From Porphyromonas sp. (GTDB taxonomy: Bacteria; Bacteroidota; Bacteroidia; Bacteroidales; Porphyromonadaceae), in the NCBI GenBank assembly GCA_029983505.1, contig JASBZK010000016.1:1-44454 (forward strand): a stretch of DNA of 44,454 nt, in the 5' to 3' direction. The position numbers and the translations under genes are program-made. Under the pieces are notes generated by a model. That model saw nothing but the letters and a program-made list of their open reading frames with translations. It searched no databases and was not told the DNA's origin. Positions 39,287-44,454 of this stretch are shown piece after piece (positions within the stretch are counted from its first letter, which is position 1; every line of letters starts with the position of its first letter).

Positions 39287-41230
39287 ATGATTGACAACGG
39301 GGCAAAGAGTCCGGTGGTTGAACGGTATCCCATACTCAGTGGCATTTCTTCTCCGGCAGACGTGAAGCGTCTGCCTCTGGATGCGTTGCCGGCTTTGTGT
39401 GCCGAGATAAGGAAGTACCTCGTCGAGGTGCTCAGCGAGACACCGGGTCATCTCGCGGCCGGCTTAGGTGTGGTGGAGCTCACGGTGGCTCTGCACTACG
39501 TCTACGATACTCCGGAGGACAAACTCGTTTGGGACGTGGGGCACCAGAGCTACCCCCACAAGTTGCTTACGGGCAGACGCCCGGCTTTTCGCACACTTCG
39601 TCAGTGGGGCGGTTTGGGCGGTTTTACCCACCCGGAAGAGTCCCCGTATGATGCCTTTATCAGCGGTCACGCCTCAAACTCCATTTCGGCGGCACTCGGT
39701 CTCGCCGTGAGCGAAGAGCTCAGCGGTACGCCGAAGCACGTCGTGGCAATCATCGGAGACGGAGCGATGACGGGCGGCTTGGCTTACGAAGGACTCAATA
39801 ACGCGTCCTCACAGCCCAATAATTTGCTCATTATCCTCAATGACAACCACATCTCGATCGACCCGATACAGGGTGGTCTGAGCCACGCACTCGTGGACTT
39901 GACGACGAATAAGACCTATAACGATGTCCGAAACTTCGGGTACCGGGGGCTGAAGAAGCTCCACATTATGAACGAGACCCGTCGTCAGAACCTCCAGCGG
40001 TTTCACAACAGCCTGAAAGCCCTCATCACGGATCAGCAGAATATGTTTGACAGTTTCTCCATCCGCTACTTCGGTCCCACGGACGGACACGATGTGATCG
40101 GACTGGTAGAGAAGCTGAAGACCATCAAGGACTTCAAAGGTCCCAAGCTCCTGCACATCAAGACGGAGAAGGGCAAAGGCTACCGCCCCGCCGAAGATGA
40201 CGCAGTCGTCTGGCACGCGCCGGGGAAGTTTAATCCCGCGACAGGCGAAAGGGAAGTGGCTCCCTGTCTCCCCGACGCTCCGCAGAAGTTCCAAGACGTC
40301 TTCGGACAGACCCTTTTGGATCTTGCCCAAGGGGACGAAAGGGTTTTGGGGATCACCCCTGCAATGATTTCCGGCAGTTCTTTCGGCTATATGCAGTCCG
40401 TATTTCCCGACAGGGTCTTTGACGTCGGGATAGCGGAGGGGCATGCAGTGACTTTTTCCGCCGGTCTTGCACTCGGCGGAAAGTTGCCTTTCTGCAACAT
40501 TTACTCCTCTTTCCTCCAGCGCGGGTATGACGAAGTGATCCACGATGTGGCGATGCAGAAAGCTCCGGTGATCCTTTGTCTCGACAGGGCGGGGCTTGTG
40601 GGTAACGACGGCGCGACGCATCAAGGCATCTACGACATCGCTTATCTCCGTACCGTACCGGGGCTGACGCTTATGAGCCCCATCGACGAGAAAGAGCTCC
40701 GCCTGATGATGTACACCGCGTACCGGCACGTTGGGGAGATCGGTCCCACAGTTATCCGATTCCCGAGAGGAAAAGGATCCGAGGGTCACTGGCGTGTCCC
40801 ATTCGAGGAGCTGCCTCTCTTTAAGTCCGAAGTGCTCAAGGAAGGCTCCGAGATCTGCGTCATCTCTTACGGGCCTGTGGGGGACTGCACCAGGAAGGCC
40901 ATAAGAGAGATGGACTCTGAGACGGCAGATAAAGTCGGACACGTCAACCTCCGCTTCGTAAAGCCCTTGGACGAGGAGATCCTTTTGTCCCTGCCCGGGA
41001 AGTACAAGGCTCTTCTCACGGTGGAGGACGGATCTCTGGCCGGCGGAATGGGCAGTGCCCTTCTCGAACTTTTCAGCGACCGGGGTATGGCGTTGCCCGT
41101 GGTTCGGCTCGGAGTGGGAGACGAATTCATCCCACACGGCGACGTCGGAGTACAAAAAGCCTACACAGGCATAGACAAAGCCGGTATCTCGGCAGTGATT
41201 AAAGATTTACTCGGGAAGGTGCAATCATGA
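39287..41230 (+). CDS. dxs: 1-deoxy-D-xylulose-5-phosphate synthase
   Basis: DXS condenses pyruvate and glyceraldehyde 3-phosphate, the first and rate-controlling step of the MEP isoprenoid pathway (ispF is also in this window). The 647-residue protein uses thiamine diphosphate: WDVGHQSYPHKLLTGR, GDGAMTGGLAYEGLNN (GDG...NN motif) and LNDNHISIDP are present. The transketolase-like FDVGIAEGHAVTFSAGLA and the C-terminal RFVKPLDEE domain follow. The frame stays open upstream to 39050, through element E11 and the promoter. The ATG at 39287 places the first conserved block (SPADVKRLPLDALPALCAEIR) at its usual distance. The stop overlaps trkA by 4 nt. Confidence 0.95.
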   Translation: MIDNGAKSPVVERYPILSGISSPADVKRLPLDALPALCAEIRKYLVEVLSETPGHLAAGLGVVELTVALHYVYDTPEDKLVWDVGHQSYPHKLLTGRRPAFRTLRQWGGLGGFTHPEESPYDAFISGHASNSISAALGLAVSEELSGTPKHVVAIIGDGAMTGGLAYEGLNNASSQPNNLLIILNDNHISIDPIQGGLSHALVDLTTNKTYNDVRNFGYRGLKKLHIMNETRRQNLQRFHNSLKALITDQQNMFDSFSIRYFGPTDGHDVIGLVEKLKTIKDFKGPKLLHIKTEKGKGYRPAEDDAVVWHAPGKFNPATGEREVAPCLPDAPQKFQDVFGQTLLDLAQGDERVLGITPAMISGSSFGYMQSVFPDRVFDVGIAEGHAVTFSAGLALGGKLPFCNIYSSFLQRGYDEVIHDVAMQKAPVILCLDRAGLVGNDGATHQGIYDIAYLRTVPGLTLMSPIDEKELRLMMYTAYRHVGEIGPTVIRFPRGKGSEGHWRVPFEELPLFKSEVLKEGSEICVISYGPVGDCTRKAIREMDSETADKVGHVNLRFVKPLDEEILLSLPGKYKALLTVEDGSLAGGMGSALLELFSDRGMALPVVRLGVGDEFIPHGDVGVQKAYTGIDKAGISAVIKDLLGKVQS

Positions 41231-42570
41231 ATATCGTCATCGTAGGAGCCGGAGAAGTCGGCACACATCTGGCCAAGATGCTCTCAAGGGAACACCACGA
41301 CATCGTACTGATGGACGAGGACCCTTTGAAGATCGAATTTGCCCGCGACAACAGCTTCGAGATTATGCCCGTGGTGGGAGTCCCCACCTCCATTCGCTCC
41401 CTCGAAAGGTGCGAAGCCGGTAGGAGCCATCTTTTTATCGCGGTCACACCGGAGGAGAGCGCCAATATCGTGGCCTGTATGCTCGCCCGTAAGCTCGGAG
41501 CCAAAAAGACTATGGCCCGAATCAATAACAACGAATATCTCACGCCGGAGAGCAAGTCTTACTTCCAATCTCTCGGGATAGATGACATGGTTTACCCCGA
41601 GGCTCTGGCCGCCAATGAAATTGTGGCCGGGCTGAGATTGCCGTGGACTAAGCAGTATTGGAGCCTTTTTGACGGGAGACTCGATATGGTCGCAGTCCGT
41701 ATCGGACCGTACTCTCCCCTCTCGAGTAAAAAGCTCCTCGAACTGGGACAGCTTGAGCAAAAACTCTTCCACATCCTTGCCATCATACGGGGCAATCAAA
41801 CCATCATAGCCACCGGCGACGATACGATACACGTGGGCGACGTGGTCTTCGTGACCGCTGAGCCGAAGAAACTGGATATGGTCCGCCGGTATTGCGGTCA
41901 ACAGGAGATCGAGGTGCGCAACGTCATAATTATGGGCGGAAGCCGCATTGCCCTCAAAACAGCCGACCTCCTGCCCTCCGACCGCAACGTCAAGATCATA
42001 GAGCGAGACCTCGAGAAGTGCAAGCGTCTCTCCGAGATCGTGGGAGACAACACGCTTATTATACACGGCGACGGGCGCGATGCCGATCTCCTGAAGAACG
42101 AGCGCATCAGGAATACTCAGGCTTTCCTTGCGCTCACGAGCAACTCGGAGAGCAATATGATCGCCACGCTCAACGCCAAACGCCTCGGGGTGCCGCGCTC
42201 GGTCGCTCAGATCGAAAACATTGACTACCTCGATATGGCCAACCAGATGGGCATCGGCAATCTCATCAATAAGAAGCTCATCGCAGCCTCATCCATTTTC
42301 CGGCATTTGCTTGCCGTAGACATCTCCAACGCCAAGACCCTTTCCCTCGGCAAAGGCGACGTCCTTGAGGTAATCGTCAAGCCCGGCAGCAAAATCACGA
42401 AGGACCTCATCAAAAACATCAAGCTGCCCAAGACGATGACCCTTGGTGGGTATATGAGGGACGGTGTCGTGAGGATGGTCGAGGGGAACACTCAGATCAT
42501 CGCCGGTGACTCGGTTATGGTCTTTTCGATCGAGAGCTCGACTGCGCAGATTTCCAAACTCTTTGCCTAA
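41227..42570 (+). CDS. trkA: Trk potassium uptake regulatory protein TrkA
   Basis: TrkA is the cytosolic NAD(H)/nucleotide-binding gate of the Trk/Ktr K+ channel. The 447-residue protein is the double-length form with two RCK_N-RCK_C pairs. The first Rossmann motif is VGAGEVGTHLAKML (about 5-18), with the ribose-binding acid in VLMDED. The second, IMGGSRIALKTADLL (about 237-251), lacks the full GxGxxG. Its ATG overlaps the dxs stop (ATGA) and trkH begins within 20 bp of its end, so dxs, trkA and trkH are cotranscribed. Confidence 0.95.
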   Translation: MNIVIVGAGEVGTHLAKMLSREHHDIVLMDEDPLKIEFARDNSFEIMPVVGVPTSIRSLERCEAGRSHLFIAVTPEESANIVACMLARKLGAKKTMARINNNEYLTPESKSYFQSLGIDDMVYPEALAANEIVAGLRLPWTKQYWSLFDGRLDMVAVRIGPYSPLSSKKLLELGQLEQKLFHILAIIRGNQTIIATGDDTIHVGDVVFVTAEPKKLDMVRRYCGQQEIEVRNVIIMGGSRIALKTADLLPSDRNVKIIERDLEKCKRLSEIVGDNTLIIHGDGRDADLLKNERIRNTQAFLALTSNSESNMIATLNAKRLGVPRSVAQIENIDYLDMANQMGIGNLINKKLIAASSIFRHLLAVDISNAKTLSLGKGDVLEVIVKPGSKITKDLIKNIKLPKTMTLGGYMRDGVVRMVEGNTQIIAGDSVMVFSIESSTAQISKLFA

Positions 42571-42587
42571 AAAGAGACGTGTCCCAA

Positions 42588-44111
42588 ATGAAGTTATTTT
42601 GGAGAAAAGAGCGGTTTAGGGAAGGCGGGTACGCCCAGAAGCGGCGCATCTTCAATTACCGCTTCGTGGCGACGGTCATAGGCGTGCTTTGCCTCATACA
42701 GGTGGCCGCTCTCCTCTCTGCCGTGGCTGTTTCGCTTTACTACTACGATGAGGGGCTTGTGCCGCTTACCCTCACAGCCGGCATTATGGGTCTCGTCGGT
42801 GGACTGCTCCTGCTCTTGGGTAGAAAAAGCGGAGAGATTGAGACGGGACGGCGGGAGAGTCTGATGTCGGTCACCTTGAGCTGGTTTGTCGTCTCGCTCA
42901 TCGGGATGCTGCCGTATATCTTCAGCGGGGCAGTGCCGAGTGTGGCGGATGCCTTTTTTGAAACCATCTCCGGCTATACGACGACGGGAGCTTCTGTGAT
43001 ATCGGATGTCGAGAGTGTGCCTCGAAGCCTGCTTTTCTGGCGGAGTATGACGCAGTGGGAGGGCGGTATCGGTATTATCGTCTTCCTTGTGGCGCTTATC
43101 CCGATGACGGGTGAGAGCGCCACGATGGTCTACAATAGCGAGACGACAGGCGTGACTCACGACCGTTTTCTGCCGAGGGTGGGCAATATGGCCAAGTGGA
43201 TGGTGATCACCTATGTGACGCTGACTGCGCTGTGTGTCGTCTTGCTCATCTTGGGACCAATGGATCTTTTTGATGCGGTTTGCCATGCGTTCACCTGTAT
43301 CTCCACAGGGGGCTTGTCGACCAAGAATATATCGATCGGCTATTGGGACTCGGATGCGGTGAATATTATTCTGGATCTCTTTATGCTCATCGGCGCCACA
43401 AACTTTACCCTCATTTTCTTTGCATTCACCAAGAGAGATCCGGGACAGATATTCAAGGATAGCGAGTTCCGCTGGTTCTTTGGGCTGATCGTGGTGCTTT
43501 CCATCCTCGGCACTGTGGGTCTGATGCTTCAGGGACCAAAAGACACGTATACGCTTTGGAAAACGGTCTCTGTTGCGGTTACACAGGTCATCAGTTTGGC
43601 TACTTCAACGGGGTATGCTGTGGGCGACTACAACCTCTGGGGTTCTCTTTTTGCGCTGGTCATCACTTTCGCGATGTTTGTGGCGGGATGTACGGGTTCG
43701 ACTTCCGGGGGATTGAAAGCGGTGCGCTTAGAGATCCTCATCAAAAGTCTCTCCAATGAGCTATTGAAAAGGACCCACCCCAATGCTATCCGCACCGTAC
43801 GTATCGGACGCTATGCTCTGAGCAACGATGTAGTACTCTCTACGATGAATTTTTTCGTGGCTTACTTTGCACTCATTCTCTTTGGTACGCTGTGCGTCTC
43901 GCTTGACGGCTTGGCATTTTCGGATTCCCTCGTGGCCACCGTCTCCTGTATCTCCAACTCCGGCGGAAGTCTGGGCGAGATCGGTCCTCTCGTGGGCTTC
44001 AGTGCGCTCAGTGATGCCAATAAGGTCATTCTGTCTCTGCTGATGGTGATGGGACGTTTGGAGATATTCACTTTCTTGAGTATTTTGCACCCGGGTTTCT
44101 GGAAGAATTGA
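42588..44111 (+). CDS. trkH: Trk potassium uptake membrane protein TrkH
   Basis: TrkH is the membrane-embedded K+-translocating subunit, partnered by TrkA encoded just upstream. The roughly 507-residue protein has four M1-P-M2 repeats. Selectivity-filter regions are recognisable around ISGYTTTGASV, FTCISTGGLST, SLATSTGYAVGDY and VSCISNSGGSLGEIGP. RSMTQWEGGIGIIVFLVALIPM is a conserved TrkH block. The start is either GTG 42579 (MSQMKLFW) or ATG 42588; I chose the ATG. It is probably the last gene of the dxs operon. Element E12 lies 46 bp downstream. Confidence 0.94.
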   Translation: MKLFWRKERFREGGYAQKRRIFNYRFVATVIGVLCLIQVAALLSAVAVSLYYYDEGLVPLTLTAGIMGLVGGLLLLLGRKSGEIETGRRESLMSVTLSWFVVSLIGMLPYIFSGAVPSVADAFFETISGYTTTGASVISDVESVPRSLLFWRSMTQWEGGIGIIVFLVALIPMTGESATMVYNSETTGVTHDRFLPRVGNMAKWMVITYVTLTALCVVLLILGPMDLFDAVCHAFTCISTGGLSTKNISIGYWDSDAVNIILDLFMLIGATNFTLIFFAFTKRDPGQIFKDSEFRWFFGLIVVLSILGTVGLMLQGPKDTYTLWKTVSVAVTQVISLATSTGYAVGDYNLWGSLFALVITFAMFVAGCTGSTSGGLKAVRLEILIKSLSNELLKRTHPNAIRTVRIGRYALSNDVVLSTMNFFVAYFALILFGTLCVSLDGLAFSDSLVATVSCISNSGGSLGEIGPLVGFSALSDANKVILSLLMVMGRLEIFTFLSILHPGFWKN

Positions 44112-44156
44112 TATGACGAAAAGACGGTCCGGATACTCGGATACCGCATTAAGTTT

Positions 44157-44236
44157 TGCACAGACCGAGAAGAAATTTTTGGTTCGTACCCCGTGTGTAT
44201 GAGATACGGATCGGGGAAATATTTTCGGTACATACC
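44157..44236. repeat. four-core element upstream of pdxH, copy E12
   Basis: Cores start at 44157 (TGCACAGACC), 44181 (GGTTCGTACC), 44203 (GATACGGATC, inverted) and 44227 (GGTACATACC), spaced 24, 22 and 24 bp. An off-register GGTACGTGTG follows at 44255. Nothing else is seen in 44112-44311. Confidence 0.82.
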
Positions 44237-44311
44237 TCCTTTTCCCGTAATCCGGGTACGTGTGGGGAGGTAAATCAAATAAAGACTACTGACACAATAA
44301 ACTCATTTGCC

Positions 44312-44454
44312 ATGGATCCAAACATTCAAGATATCAGAAGGGACTACAAGGTGGGTAGCCTTTCGTCCAAAGATATGCCCAAGGATCCGATCGAAAAAGC
44401 GGAATCTTGGATTCAGGAGGCCATCGACCTCAAAGTCATCGAACCCACAGCCGT
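44312..44454 (+). CDS. pdxH: pyridoxamine 5'-phosphate oxidase, 5' part only
   Basis: Only the first 47 codons are inside the window. MDPNIQDIRRDYKVGSLS followed by KDPIEKAESWIQEAI and VIEPTA matches the N-terminus of PdxH (Ile/Leu-Arg-Arg-x-Tyr, then D-P-x-x-x-x-x-x-W). PdxH is the FMN enzyme oxidising pyridoxamine or pyridoxine phosphate to pyridoxal phosphate. The FMN-binding core lies beyond the right edge, so identification rests on the N-terminal pattern. Confidence 0.85.
   Translation, partial: MDPNIQDIRRDYKVGSLSSKDMPKDPIEKAESWIQEAIDLKVIEPTA

Overview
The window looks like a chromosomal segment of a Bacteroidota bacterium, most likely Porphyromonas or a close relative. The evidence is the Bacteroidota-type -7 promoter box (TAnnTTTG) in front of many genes, the type IX secretion protein PorV, a complete histidine-to-glutamate fermentation operon, a PepO-like M13 lipoprotein peptidase, Rex next to a FAH-fold protein, and gene orders such as rex-FAH-porV-ispF and dxs-trkA-trkH that I recall from Porphyromonas. 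Species cannot be told from the sequence. There are no phage genes, transposases or CRISPR arrays; almost every gene is ordinary chromosomal metabolism, transport or envelope function.

Layout. 376-1413 encodes an NAD-dependent epimerase, followed by a terminator and a reverse-strand CAT-anticodon tRNA. 1882-3555 encodes an AspT/YidE-type transporter. 3664-10418 (reverse strand) is the hut operon hutU-ftcD-hutI-fchA-hutH, driven by a good promoter near 10558-10588. 10900-13637 holds a small outer-membrane beta-barrel and pepO. 13925-17181 holds folP, an AmpG-like MFS carrier and a GH130 mannoside phosphorylase. 17302-24493 holds an S4-domain protein, a TPR protein, a very large alpha-2-macroglobulin-like protein and a lipoprotein-type thiol peroxidase. 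24794-28898 holds dapA, two tandem NupG-like transporters and a nitroreductase. 29232-31778 holds rex, a degenerate FAH-fold protein and porV. 31936-34620 holds ispF-panD-argS. 34792-38984 holds dCMP deaminase, an S41 protease, 5-formyl-THF cyclo-ligase, recF and a DciA-like gene. 39287-44111 holds dxs-trkA-trkH. The window ends inside pdxH.

The genes fit an amino-acid-fermenting, host-associated anaerobe. Histidine is converted to glutamate, with the formimino group passed to tetrahydrofolate; folP and the cyclo-ligase serve the same folate pool. Surface proteolysis (PepO), T9SS export (PorV), A2M-like protection and a lipoprotein peroxidase equip the envelope, while the GH130/MFS pair suggests use of host N-glycan core disaccharide.

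The most striking unexplained structure is a dispersed element of nearly constant length (79-80 bp). It has four roughly 10-bp near-palindromic cores (GGTnnGTAnC or its complement) at 22-24 bp spacing. I find it in 12 intergenic regions, clearly once inside the A2M gene and possibly once inside the cyclo-ligase gene. It sits mostly 30-125 bp after a stop codon and just upstream of the next promoter, can occur in either orientation, and in one copy has perfect 16-bp terminal inverted repeats. I do not recognise it as a named family; it could be a MITE-like element, a protein-binding array or a transcription-unit boundary device.
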